Positions 27,769 to 36,235 of a stretch of DNA of 64,000 bases are shown in pieces. The notes under the pieces were generated by a model that worked only from the letters and a program-made list of their open reading frames with translations, made no database searches and had not been told where the DNA came from. Every line of letters starts with the position of its first letter. Positions within the stretch are counted from its first letter, which is position 1. The stretch is from Bacillus sp. CHD6a. GTDB lineage: Bacteria > Bacillota > Bacilli > Bacillales > Bacillaceae_I. The DNA lies in contig NZ_LBMD01000016.1 of NCBI RefSeq assembly GCF_001293645.1, positions 60,968 through 124,967 of the forward strand. Direction: 5' to 3'. The translations under genes and the position numbers were made by a program.

Positions 27769-28476
27769 ATGAAAAATAATAAATATCAAGTAATTTATCA
27801 GCAGTTGGTTTGGAAAATAGAAAAACAGGAGTTCAAGTCAGGAGATAAACTTCCGTCTGAACATGAGCTAATGGAGCTTTTCACAACATCAAGAGAAACG
27901 GTAAGAAAAGCATTGAATCAACTTGCTCATAATGGCTATATTCAAAAAGTCCGAGGTAAAGGATCAATTGTCCTTGCCCGTGATAAATTTGACTTTCCCA
28001 TTTCAGGCTTAGTAAGTTTCAAGGAATTAGCAGAAAAAATGGGTAGACCTTGGGAAACAGTGGTACACGAACTAAACACCGTGGATAGCTCTTCTGGTTT
28101 ACTGGCTAAGTTAGGAGAAAGGGAGCTATGGAAGGTGGTTCGTTCTCGCAGGGTGGATGATGAAAGTATAATATTGGATAAGGACTATTTCATCCAAAGT
28201 CAAGTCCCTTATCTAGACACAGAAATATGCAAGAACTCTATCTATGATTACTTGGAGTCGGAAAAAGGATTGCAAATAGCCTTTGCCGATAAAGAGGTAA
28301 CAGTAGAGGAAGCGACCGAAGAGGACAGAAGGTTGTTAGATTTAAATGGCTTAACTCACGTGGTGGTGGTAAAAAGCATCGTCCATCTTGATGATGCAAG
28401 CCCGTTCCAATTCACAGAATCGCGCCATCGTTTGGACAAATTCCGTTTTGTTGACTTTGCAAGAAGAATGAAATAA
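27769..28476 (+). CDS. treR: GntR-family trehalose operon repressor
   Basis: 235 residues: winged-helix domain (about 5-72, KLPSEHELMELFTTSRETVRKALNQLAHNGYIQKVRGKGSIV) and a UTRA ligand domain (about 85-230). Matches B. subtilis TreR in length, location as the last gene of tre, and a matching operator pair 5.6 kb upstream. It binds TGTATATACA-type sites and is released by trehalose-6-phosphate in the known homologue. Starts 27 bases after treA. Confidence 0.92.
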   Translation: MKNNKYQVIYQQLVWKIEKQEFKSGDKLPSEHELMELFTTSRETVRKALNQLAHNGYIQKVRGKGSIVLARDKFDFPISGLVSFKELAEKMGRPWETVVHELNTVDSSSGLLAKLGERELWKVVRSRRVDDESIILDKDYFIQSQVPYLDTEICKNSIYDYLESEKGLQIAFADKEVTVEEATEEDRRLLDLNGLTHVVVVKSIVHLDDASPFQFTESRHRLDKFRFVDFARRMK

Positions 28477-28490
28477 ATGAAGGAAGACGG

Positions 28491-28525
28491 AAAGACACTC
28501 CCGGTAGGTGGGAGTGTCTTTTTTT
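28491..28525 (+). terminator. tre operon terminator
   Basis: AAAGACACTCCC / GGGAGTGTCTTT stem (28491-28502 / 28510-28521) with T-rich tail. Confidence 0.92.
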
Positions 28526-28550
28526 AAAAAGATAAGAAAGTATAAAATCC

Positions 28551-29099
28551 TGTTGATTTCCGTTCCAGGCGCTTCTCTTGCATGAGGCCACTGAAAAACA
28601 GATAAAATAAAGTTTTTATTTATTCCTAGCTGTTGATTGAAGCAAAAGGCGAAGACTCCTCGAAAATGCTACGCATTTTCTTCGTGCGATGAATCGCTGC
28701 CGAAGCCTTCCTTGTCCTGAGGGAAATAGCGCTAGGTGGAGACCCCGCAGGCTTAGTGAGGCCAAGGAATTACTGAAACCGTAAAGTTTTTATTGATTCT
28801 TAGCTGGTGATTGGAGCAAAAGGCGAAGACTCCTCGAAAATGCTACGCATTTTCTTCGTGCGATGAATCGCTGCCGAAGCCTTCCTTGTCCTGAGGGAAA
28901 TAGCGCTAGGTGGAGACCCCACAGGCGAAGCCGAGGAGGCTCCAGCAGCGCCCCTAGGAAAGCGAAGCCATTTGCGGAAATCAACAGCGGTAGCTAAAAA
29001 AATTCTAAAATCAATGACTTTTTCAGTGGCCTCGGCTAAGCCGAGGAGGCTAACGTCAGCCCCTAGGAAAGCGAAGCCATTTGCGGAAATCAACAGCAG
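28551..29099 (+). mobile_element. Repeat locus E: MITE-like copy nested in another copy, behind a half palindrome
   Basis: 28551-28582 is the left half of the GTTGATTTCCGTTCCAGGCGC palindrome. The outer copy begins GAGGCCACTGAAAAACAG (28584) and runs to GCAGGCTTAGTGAGG (28761). The inner copy runs from 28762 to CAGTGGCCTC (29033). The outer copy resumes GGCTAAGCCGAGGAGG and ends CAACAGCAG (29099). Both copies carry the 58-base inner module. The inner copy's left end is eroded (CCAAGGAATTACTGAAAC), so it is older than locus B. Confidence 0.75.
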
Positions 29100-29176
29100 A
29101 GAATAACCGGCAAATTATAAAAAGGCCGGACGTTTTTTTTATCCCCTCTTAAATATTTTAATTTTCAAAAATATCA

Positions 29177-29205
29177 TTTAAATTACGCTGGTCTTCTTAT
29201 ATAAT
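29177..29205 (+). promoter_or_regulatory. Probable pepF promoter
   Basis: TTTAAA (29177-29182), 17-base spacer, TATAAT (29200-29205); 46 bases before the start. Confidence 0.55.
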
Positions 29206-29251
29206 GGTTATATAAAAGATTCGATTATCGAAATAAATGGAGGGGAAGAAA

Positions 29252-31063
29252 ATGGCAAAGGTTATGGATAAAGCACTAAAAAGAGAGGAAGTCCCAGTGG
29301 AGCAAACTTGGAATCTCAAAGATTTATTTGTTTCCTCAGAAGCCTGGGAACAGGAGTTGCAAGCCGTACAACAAGACTTATCAACTGTCACTTATTATAA
29401 AGGGAAAGTTGGGAAGGATGCTAAATCATTACTTGGGTGTTTAAAGGACAAGGATGCCTTAACAGAAAGAGTGATGAGGGTAATGACTTTCGCATCCTTA
29501 AAACAATCCGAAGATGGAACAAATCCTGAAAACCAAGCAAATTCGACTCGTGTTGGAGGCATGATCTCGAACTTTAGCGCCAGCACATCATTTATCCAAT
29601 CTGAAATCCTTCAACTAAATGAAGAAACATTGAATGCATTCACAGCAGAAGAACCAGAATTGGAAGAGTTTAAAAAAAGCTTAATGGATGTGATGGAAAC
29701 TAAGCCTCATAAACTATCTCCAGAAGCGGAAGAAGTACTTTCTGCCTTTGGAGAAGTGCATAACGCACCATACACCATCTATCAAAGAAGCTTAATATCG
29801 GATATGAGATTTCCATCTTTTTTTACAGATGACGGACAGGAACACCCGTTATCATTTAATTCTTTTCCTAATTATGAAGGGTCTTCCAATACAGAATTAC
29901 GTAGAAAAGCGTACCAAACTTATATTGATACACTAAAACAATACAAGCATACATATGCGGCTACTTATGCAACTGAAGTGAAAAAGCAGGTCGTAGAAGC
30001 GCGTCTTCGAAACTATGAATCCGTCACAGATATGCTGCTTTTCGATCAACAGGTGACAAAAGAGATGTATCATAATCAATTGGATATTATCCAAAGCGAG
30101 TTGGCACCGCATATGCAAAGATATGCGAAATTGAAAAAGCGGGTACTAGGTTTAGAGACCATGCAATTCTGTGATTTAAAAGCACCACTAGATCCAGATT
30201 TTAATCCTGAGATTACTTATGAGGAAGCGTCTGAATTAATTCTAGAGTCATTAAAAGTGATGGGACCGGAATACATGGAAATAATGAAAGAGGGACTTAA
30301 TAATCGTTGGGTTGACCTGGCTGATAACGTAGGGAAGGGTTCAGGTGCGTTCTGTTCCAGTCCTTATGGTGTCCATCCTTATATCCTGATGACATGGAGT
30401 GACTCTATGAGAAATGCCTTTACGCTCACCCATGAATTAGGGCATGCAGGGCACTTCCGCTTAGCAGGCAGATACCAGAAGCTTTCTAACACACGTCCAT
30501 CCCGATATTTTGTAGAAGCGCCTTCCACGATGAATGAAATGCTGTTAAGCCAGCATATCCTATCAAAACCAAATGATGAGAGAATGCGCAGATGGGTTAT
30601 CTTACAATCATTAGGGACGTATTATCATAACTTCGTTACACATATTCTAGAAGGGGAGCTTCAGCGCAGGGTTTACGATCTAGCAGACAAGGGAACTCCT
30701 ATCACTGCCAATGTTCTTTGTGATCAAAAGACTGCATTGCTTTCTGAGTTCTGGGGAGATGCAGTCGAAATGGATGAAGGGGCAGGATTGACCTGGATGC
30801 GCCAGCCACATTATTATATGGGGCTTTATCCATATACGTATTCTGCCGGACTTACTGCTTCAACAGCAGCAGCAAAACAGATCCAAAAAGAAGGTCAGCC
30901 TGCAGTTGATCGTTGGCTGTCGGCATTAAAAGCAGGGGGCACGTTGAAACCGCTGGAATTGATGCAATTGGGCGGTGTAGATATGACAACATCTGAACCG
31001 ATTAAGACCGCTGTCGCCTATGTAGGCTCTTTAATAGACGAATTAGAAAAAAGCTTTTCCTAA
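29252..31063 (+). CDS. pepF: Oligoendopeptidase F (M3B zinc peptidase)
   Basis: 603 residues, the usual length of PepF. M3 family zinc site THELGHAGHF near residues 393-402, with the third ligand in APSTMNEMLL about 25 residues later. It is a cytoplasmic enzyme that cuts peptides of roughly 7-17 residues; in B. subtilis a homologue affects Phr-type signalling peptides and sporulation when overexpressed. Start 29252 follows GGAGGGG; the ATG at 29237 overlaps the ribosome site. Single gene with its own promoter and terminator. Confidence 0.94.
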   Translation: MAKVMDKALKREEVPVEQTWNLKDLFVSSEAWEQELQAVQQDLSTVTYYKGKVGKDAKSLLGCLKDKDALTERVMRVMTFASLKQSEDGTNPENQANSTRVGGMISNFSASTSFIQSEILQLNEETLNAFTAEEPELEEFKKSLMDVMETKPHKLSPEAEEVLSAFGEVHNAPYTIYQRSLISDMRFPSFFTDDGQEHPLSFNSFPNYEGSSNTELRRKAYQTYIDTLKQYKHTYAATYATEVKKQVVEARLRNYESVTDMLLFDQQVTKEMYHNQLDIIQSELAPHMQRYAKLKKRVLGLETMQFCDLKAPLDPDFNPEITYEEASELILESLKVMGPEYMEIMKEGLNNRWVDLADNVGKGSGAFCSSPYGVHPYILMTWSDSMRNAFTLTHELGHAGHFRLAGRYQKLSNTRPSRYFVEAPSTMNEMLLSQHILSKPNDERMRRWVILQSLGTYYHNFVTHILEGELQRRVYDLADKGTPITANVLCDQKTALLSEFWGDAVEMDEGAGLTWMRQPHYYMGLYPYTYSAGLTASTAAAKQIQKEGQPAVDRWLSALKAGGTLKPLELMQLGGVDMTTSEPIKTAVAYVGSLIDELEKSFS

Positions 31064-31072
31064 ACCACGTCA

Positions 31073-31107
31073 ACACCTTATCTGTATACAGATAAGGTGT
31101 TTTTTTA
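31073..31107 (+). terminator. pepF terminator
   Basis: ACACCTTATCTGT / ACAGATAAGGTGT perfect stem with T7. Confidence 0.92.
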
Positions 31108-31126
31108 TAGAAAAGAGTGTAGTCTA

Positions 31127-31153
31127 TCAACATTCCTTTATTTAATCCGATAA
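31127..31153 (+). promoter_or_regulatory. Possible sigma-D promoter of cheV
   Basis: TCAA (31127-31130), 15-base spacer, TCCGATAA (31146-31153), against the sigma-D consensus TAAA-N15-GCCGATAT. It lies 45 bases before cheV, a motility-regulon gene. Confidence 0.55.
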
Positions 31154-31197
31154 AAAAATAAAGTACATATAGTCAAGAACGGAAGGGCGTATCAATA

Positions 31198-32100
31198 ATG
31201 GAAAAAAGAAATGGAATACTATTAGATTCTGGTACCAACGAAGTGGAATTTCTTGAATTTCATATAGGAAGCACCAGCTTTGGCATAAATGTTTTAAAAG
31301 TAAGAGAAATTATCAAACCCGTTGCAGTGACCAAAATCCCTCATTCCCATAATAATGTAGAAGGCATCATCGAATTAAGGGGAGAAGTGCTCCCAATAAT
31401 AAACCTCAGAAAAGCTTTGAATATAGTAGAACAGAGCAACTATATAGAAGAAAAATTTATCGTGACTGAATTTAATGGGATGAAAGTAATTCTAAGGGTA
31501 GATCATGTAACTCAAATCCACCGCCTTACATGGGCAGAAATGGAAAAACCTGCTTCGTTGCAAAATGGCTTTGAAGACCACATAACAGGGATTATTAAAC
31601 AACCCTCCCAGATGATTCTCCTCTTAGATGTAGAGAAAATCATGTTTGAGATTTATCCAAACCTGGATAAAGGAGCGTCAAATCTACATAAAAATCAAAA
31701 TCCTGCTCGCAGTGAAAAAAGGATTATGATTGCTGAAGATTCTCCGATGCTAAGAAAACTTCTAGAAGAGAACTTGTTCGAAGCAGGATTTGAACATATT
31801 CAATTCTTTGAAAATGGCCAGAGTGCTTGGGAGTATATGGAGACCGTGGTGAAAACCGGAGAGCAAAATGTAGACCTGTTAATTACCGATATCGAGATGC
31901 CTCAAATGGATGGTCATCATCTGACAAAGAAAATAAAAGAAGATAACTCTCTCTCAAAGATACCCGTTATCATATTCTCTTCTCTGATAACAGATCATCT
32001 TAGGCATAAAGGTGACCAAGTAGGTGCGAATGCTCAAATTAGTAAACCACAATTGACAAAGTTAGTAGAATTACTAGATATTCATCTGTTTAATAAATGA
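31198..32100 (+). CDS. cheV: Chemotaxis coupling/receiver protein CheV
   Basis: 300 residues: CheW-like domain (about 15-155; GINVLKVREIIKP, IPHSHNNVEGIIELRGEVLPIINLR) and a CheY-like receiver (about 173-298) with acidic pair ED in IAEDSPM, phosphoacceptor Asp in LLITDIEMP and Lys in QISKPQ. CheV couples receptors to CheA and takes part in adaptation through its phosphorylation. In B. subtilis it also neighbours ykyB. A sigma-D-like promoter precedes it and a bidirectional terminator follows. Confidence 0.94.
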   Translation: MEKRNGILLDSGTNEVEFLEFHIGSTSFGINVLKVREIIKPVAVTKIPHSHNNVEGIIELRGEVLPIINLRKALNIVEQSNYIEEKFIVTEFNGMKVILRVDHVTQIHRLTWAEMEKPASLQNGFEDHITGIIKQPSQMILLLDVEKIMFEIYPNLDKGASNLHKNQNPARSEKRIMIAEDSPMLRKLLEENLFEAGFEHIQFFENGQSAWEYMETVVKTGEQNVDLLITDIEMPQMDGHHLTKKIKEDNSLSKIPVIIFSSLITDHLRHKGDQVGANAQISKPQLTKLVELLDIHLFNK

Positions 32101-32106
32101 CAGATT

Positions 32107-32152
32107 AAAAAGACGAAAGCCCAGCTACTTGTAGATGGGGCTTTCGTCTTTT
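32107..32152. terminator. Bidirectional terminator between cheV and ykyB
   Basis: AAAAGACGAAAGCCC / GGGCTTTCGTCTTTT stem with a 14-base loop between convergent genes. Confidence 0.93.
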
Positions 32153-32157
32153 CCTTC

Positions 32158-32640
32158 TCAGAGATAGCTTTCCCCGAGTTTTTTGAATACGGGCTTTTGA
32201 TACTGTCTTTTGGGTTGATGTTTTTGCCCATCTGTCGGATGGAAATTTGTGTACCGTTGAAGTAAGTTCTTCGCTACTGATAAGGACATATTAGCTTTTG
32301 GGTTACGATAATAATCGTTTAATTCTCCAAGATGAGGTAAATCTGTAAAGTCATCTTTTGTAGGAGGAAGATGGAAGTAATATTCCCCTGCCAATACAAG
32401 AACATCAGATTGTTGACGACTGTTTTTGGGGTTTCTCGAAAAATGCAATCCTTTTTTTATAGCTTTGCCTTCGGTGATAAGTTTCTCTAAAGCTTTTCTT
32501 TTTAATGTATAGAGAAACTTTGGATCCGGCGCGGTTTTTGCATGCCGATTTACAGTAAAGATGGCACGAGAGAGGTTTTCAATAGAAGATTCAATAGGGG
32601 AATCGTTTTTCCTTTGGTTTGTGTAACTATTATTATGCAT
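32158..32640 (-). CDS. ykyB: YkyB family protein
   Basis: 160 residues, the YkyB family of bacilli. Recognisable blocks: IENLSRAIFTVNRHAKTAPDPKFLYTLKRKALEKLI, GLHFSRNPKNSRQQSDVLVLAGEYYFHLPP and DLPHLGELNDYYRNPKA. No membrane segment and a basic tail. Function unknown. It is convergent with cheV exactly as in B. subtilis, which strongly supports the assignment. Confidence 0.9.
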   Translation of the reverse strand: MHNNSYTNQRKNDSPIESSIENLSRAIFTVNRHAKTAPDPKFLYTLKRKALEKLITEGKAIKKGLHFSRNPKNSRQQSDVLVLAGEYYFHLPPTKDDFTDLPHLGELNDYYRNPKANMSLSVAKNLLQRYTNFHPTDGQKHQPKRQYQKPVFKKLGESYL

Positions 32641-32716
32641 AATTGGCTCCTTTCCTTTTCCTTATTATACTGCGCATTCAATAAAAATGGAAGGGGAGCT
32701 CCAACTTCCTCCAATT

Positions 32717-34225
32717 CTAGGCTGAAGTTAGAGCATGTTTCTGGTCTTTTTCCATAAGTTTGATAAAGATATCAACAAACTCTGGATCCCATTGAGTGCC
32801 TTTTCCACTTTCCAAAATAGATAGGGCTTTCTCCATTTTCATTCCCTTACGATATGGACGATCCGAAGTCATGGCATCAAATGCGTCAGCTACGGCGATG
32901 ATTCTGCCGAAAAGAGGAATATTATGACCAATTAATTTATCTGGATACCCGTATCCATCAAATCGTTCATGATGGTTTCTTACACCTGGTATTAATGGAG
33001 CCATTGCCTCTTTAGGTTGCACTTGACTTAAGATGGTAGCGCCAAGCAACGGATGTCTTTTAATTTCTTCAAATTCCATATCTGACAGCTTTCCGTCTTT
33101 TAATAATATCTCATCCTTCACTCCAATCTTACCTATGTCATGAAGGAGAGCGGCATTCTTTAGCAATTCAAGTTGCTGTGGGGGCAGTCCAGCTTTTTGG
33201 CCAATGAGTACAGAGTATCTGCTTACCCTTAATGAATGTCCTGCTGTATATGGATCCCGTGCATCAAGGGCGGTAGAGAGGGTTTGATAAAAGCTTTCCA
33301 TCAACAGCCTATTTGTCTCATTTCTTTCCTCCAATCCCTGCACCATGGAGTTAAATCCTTGAATAACTTGAGAGAATTCATCTGAATATAATTCCTTAGC
33401 AAAAGCTAGATGATTATTTTCTACGTCTTGCATCCCTTTTAACAATTGAGTAATAGGTTGTAAAATATCCTTAAATAACAAAAATGCCCCAAATGAAGAA
33501 AATACGGCAGCAATGAAGAGGATCAATATTCCCCAATTCCAGAAATCCACTTCTAAGGTAAGGGTTTCAAAGCGAACTTCTGTTGCCAGACTGAATAATA
33601 GAACGGGGAAAATTCCGATAAATAATGCGCTTACTAGAAACTTCGTACGTAAAGAAACGATTATATCCCCATGTAAAGATAATGCAAGATGATAGATGTT
33701 CTGAGTGGCTTCTTGTAAACAATCCAAAACGGGCCTTATCGCTCTGACTGTAAGAAAGTATTCAATAAACGCATGCATTCCAGCTATTAGCACCGCACCA
33801 AGTGAAGCAAGAAGTACATATCGAAAAGGCATATTAAGCAAGCCTGTCTGTATACAAATGATCGCAAAGGTAATGGCGGGAACAGAGAGTCCCAGCAGGT
33901 GGGGGCCAATTATTCTTTTAACTGTTAACATTGGAAACCGTTGTATATGTAAAAAAGCTTTCTGATAGTCAGCATATGTTTGATCGGTTTTAGTAAGGAT
34001 AAATTTTATCGGTTGCAGTTGTTTATGAAAAGCGAACAATTCACAAAGCACCATAATAAAAGCAGAAGTTAATAAGATACTAATCATTATATTAATCTCT
34101 GAATGGGATAGGTTTAATGTAGAGAATATGAGTATGCCGCCTACCCCTAACACGGCTATGGATGAACCAAGTATATAATTTATGACAAGCTGTTTCACAA
34201 AACGAGTATATGTTGATGGATGCAA
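32717..34225 (-). CDS. Membrane HAMP-HD-GYP cyclic-di-GMP phosphodiesterase-like protein
   Basis: 502 residues: about six membrane helices in the first 275 residues, a HAMP-like linker (about 260-315, FKDILQPITQLLKGMQDVENNHLAFAKELYSDEFSQVIQGFN), then an HD-GYP domain (about 325-490) with HDIGKIGV, HHERFDGYGYPD and RIIAVADAFDAMTSDRPYRKGM. All motif residues needed for metal binding are present, so hydrolysis of c-di-GMP or a related dinucleotide is plausible. TTG at 34225 is chosen because GGAAGGG lies 5 bases upstream; a TTG at 34273 has no site. B. subtilis has ykuC (a permease) at this place. Confidence 0.86.
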   Translation of the reverse strand: MHPSTYTRFVKQLVINYILGSSIAVLGVGGILIFSTLNLSHSEINIMISILLTSAFIMVLCELFAFHKQLQPIKFILTKTDQTYADYQKAFLHIQRFPMLTVKRIIGPHLLGLSVPAITFAIICIQTGLLNMPFRYVLLASLGAVLIAGMHAFIEYFLTVRAIRPVLDCLQEATQNIYHLALSLHGDIIVSLRTKFLVSALFIGIFPVLLFSLATEVRFETLTLEVDFWNWGILILFIAAVFSSFGAFLLFKDILQPITQLLKGMQDVENNHLAFAKELYSDEFSQVIQGFNSMVQGLEERNETNRLLMESFYQTLSTALDARDPYTAGHSLRVSRYSVLIGQKAGLPPQQLELLKNAALLHDIGKIGVKDEILLKDGKLSDMEFEEIKRHPLLGATILSQVQPKEAMAPLIPGVRNHHERFDGYGYPDKLIGHNIPLFGRIIAVADAFDAMTSDRPYRKGMKMEKALSILESGKGTQWDPEFVDIFIKLMEKDQKHALTSA

Positions 34226-34320
34226 GAAATCCCTTCCTTTATCACTATATTTTTCTAGTACAATTATAATCAATCTTATCAGTATGTTCTAGTAAATTTG
34301 GTAGATTTGGAATGTAAATG

Positions 34321-34821
34321 TTATTGAGGGCGAATGATCACACGTGTCCCGTTTGGTACGATTGATGCAAGTTGTAGGACATCTTGGTTATACATTCGCA
34401 CACATCCACGAGAGACAGCTTTTCCAATAGAGCTGGGATCGTTTGTTCCATGAATACCATACGATAGTTTGGAGAGGGAAAGCCACATTGCACCAAATGG
34501 GCCACCAGGGTTAGGTTGTCGATTTACGATAATATAGTTGCCAACTGGAGTTTCAAAGAGCATTCTGCCTACTGCAATAGGAAATGATTTGACAATAACC
34601 CCATCTTCTTTCAGTACAAGCTTCCTATTTGCAATGGATATTTCAATGGAATAGGGAATGGTATCTGCATTAGGAAGACCTGGAATGATGATTTGTTGAC
34701 CAGGATAGATGATATTAGGATTTAAAATGGCATTGACAGACAAAATCTCAGCTAAAGGCCGTCGGTAATCCAACGAGATAGAACTTAGTGTCTCTCCTTT
34801 CCTCACTACATGTACAGCCAC
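34321..34821 (-). CDS. ykuD: LysM-YkuD L,D-transpeptidase
   Basis: 166 residues: LysM domain (about 2-48, [25 protein letters not shown] ... [10 protein letters not shown]) and YkuD catalytic domain (about 55-165). The catalytic block is [24 protein letters not shown], with the nucleophilic Cys in SRGCVRM. It cross-links or modifies peptidoglycan stems beta-lactam-insensitively; in B. subtilis YkuD is a spore-associated protein. GTG at 34821 is chosen: GAGGTGA lies 8 bases before it and alignment with known YkuD starts here, while the ATG at 34839 lacks a ribosome site. Confidence 0.93.
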   Translation of the reverse strand: MAVHVVRKGETLSSISLDYRRPLAEILSVNAILNPNIIYPGQQIIIPGLPNADTIPYSIEISIANRKLVLKEDGVIVKSFPIAVGRMLFETPVGNYIIVNRQPNPGGPFGAMWLSLSKLSYGIHGTNDPSSIGKAVSRGCVRMYNQDVLQLASIVPNGTRVIIRPQ

Positions 34822-34873
34822 CCAACTCACCTCTTTCATTACAAATTTTTTTAATGCTTGATAACAATCATCT

Positions 34874-34905
34874 GAAAAAAGCCGTGCAAAAAGTGCAGCG
34901 GCTTT
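34874..34905 (-). terminator. Terminator of the Pro/Tyr-rich small protein gene
   Basis: AAGCCG and TGCAC arms pair around an A5 loop; on the minus strand the stem is followed by T6. Confidence 0.85.
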
Positions 34906-34922
34906 AGGTTTCGATCAGTCCA

Positions 34923-35120
34923 TTATCTATAATAAGGATTAGGTGGGTAAGGTCTTGGGTAAGGTCCAGGATAAGGTCCAGGGTATGGTCCATAATAAGG
35001 GTATGGTGGGTAATAAGGTCTAGGAGCTAAAAGAGTACCTACTGCCAATCCCCCTAAAAACGGAAAAAAAGGAAACCCGAATCCCCCAATTAATCTGTTA
35101 TTTTGGTAGTTTCGATACAT
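34923..35120 (-). CDS. Small Gly/Pro/Tyr-rich protein, possible spore-coat type
   Basis: 65 residues: YRNYQNNRLIGGFGFPFFPFLGGLAVGTLLAPRP then a low-complexity tail built of PYPGPYP-like repeats to the end. Such G-F-rich heads with Pro-Tyr tails occur in spore-coat and surface proteins of bacilli; no function is known. Start at 35120 gives 9-base spacing to GGAGG; the ATG at 35126 would leave 3. It stands between ykuE and ykuD, both minus strand, with its own terminator. Confidence 0.75.
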   Translation of the reverse strand: MYRNYQNNRLIGGFGFPFFPFLGGLAVGTLLAPRPYYPPYPYYGPYPGPYPGPYPRPYPPNPYYR

Positions 35121-35197
35121 AGACATATGCCTCCTTTATAGGGTCACTATAATGTATGGCAATGCGAATAGGTATGCGCTTGTACGCGGTAGCCCAT

Positions 35198-36058
35198 TTA
35201 TTGACGTTCAAGGGTAAAGAATGCTATTTCTGGCGGGGCTAAAAAGCGATAAGGTTCTCTTGTCGTGCCTAAACCCTTATTCACATATAAGGTCAATCCA
35301 TCCAAATGATAAAAACCTTCATAAAATTTAGTTCCAAGAGGTGGAGTAATTAATGGGCCGAAAAAAGGAATTTGTACTTGTCCTCCATGAGAATGTCCGG
35401 ACAGCTGTAGATTTACTTGAAACTGCTCTGCTATGGAATCAGCTGCATCTCCTTCATGAGCTAATAGTATCGTATAAGCGTCTTCAGGAATACCACGTAG
35501 CGTTACATTAAAATCAGGTCTTCCAAGCATCAAATCATCCACTCCAGCAATGAATATTTGACTTTTATCTATTAATTCAACCTTAGTATTTTCATTTTTC
35601 AACACAGTGAAACCAGAGGACTCCATGATTTCCTCGTAAGTCTCCGTCCCGTAACCACCATGATCGTGATTTCCGTAAATTGCAAATTTTCCAAGGGGAG
35701 CTTCGATCTTTTTTAATATATTTATTAAGTTGTATGACCCATCGTATTCTAATGGGTTGTCCATTAGGTCACCTGTAAAGAAGACGATATCGGGTTCCTC
35801 TTCATTAATTAGACGAACCACTTTTTCCAATTCAGCTTGCCCAAAATGGTGACCAATATGTGTATCTGAAAATTGAGCAATCTTTATTCCGGAAAAGCTT
35901 TTAGGGATGCTTGGATGTTTAATGATATGTTTTAATTTGTTCATTTGCTTTGGTTCTATATATCTAGCATAGAAATAACCTGCACCACTTGTAAGTAAAG
36001 CAGTGAAAACTATCGTAAAGATTCGTTTAAAAAAGGCTCTTCTTGTTAATTTACTCAT
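35198..36058 (-). CDS. ykuE: YkuE metallophosphoesterase, Tat-type signal
   Basis: 286 residues: an N-terminal RRAFFKR twin-arginine-like motif and hydrophobic helix (about 5-25), then a calcineurin-like phosphoesterase domain (about 50-280) with all metal motifs: DTHIGHH, GDLMDN, GNHDHGG, LAHEGD and SGHSHGGQ. B. subtilis YkuE is a Tat-exported, wall-bound phosphoesterase, which fits. Start 36058 is chosen by spacing from AGGTTGG; 36062-36064 is the alternative ATG. Confidence 0.9.
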   Translation of the reverse strand: MSKLTRRAFFKRIFTIVFTALLTSGAGYFYARYIEPKQMNKLKHIIKHPSIPKSFSGIKIAQFSDTHIGHHFGQAELEKVVRLINEEEPDIVFFTGDLMDNPLEYDGSYNLINILKKIEAPLGKFAIYGNHDHGGYGTETYEEIMESSGFTVLKNENTKVELIDKSQIFIAGVDDLMLGRPDFNVTLRGIPEDAYTILLAHEGDAADSIAEQFQVNLQLSGHSHGGQVQIPFFGPLITPPLGTKFYEGFYHLDGLTLYVNKGLGTTREPYRFLAPPEIAFFTLERQ

Positions 36059-36235
36059 AGTCATACCAACCTAACCTATCATAATATCACTCATTATAGC
36101 ACCAATTAGAGGTGAATTTCTCTTTCTATCATTCTACTTTTAATGGAAACTTTTCGAATGGATTTTATAAAACATTTTGATTATTTTGAACATTAGGTTA
36201 GAATAGTATAGAGACATAGGATTGGGGGAGATTTT

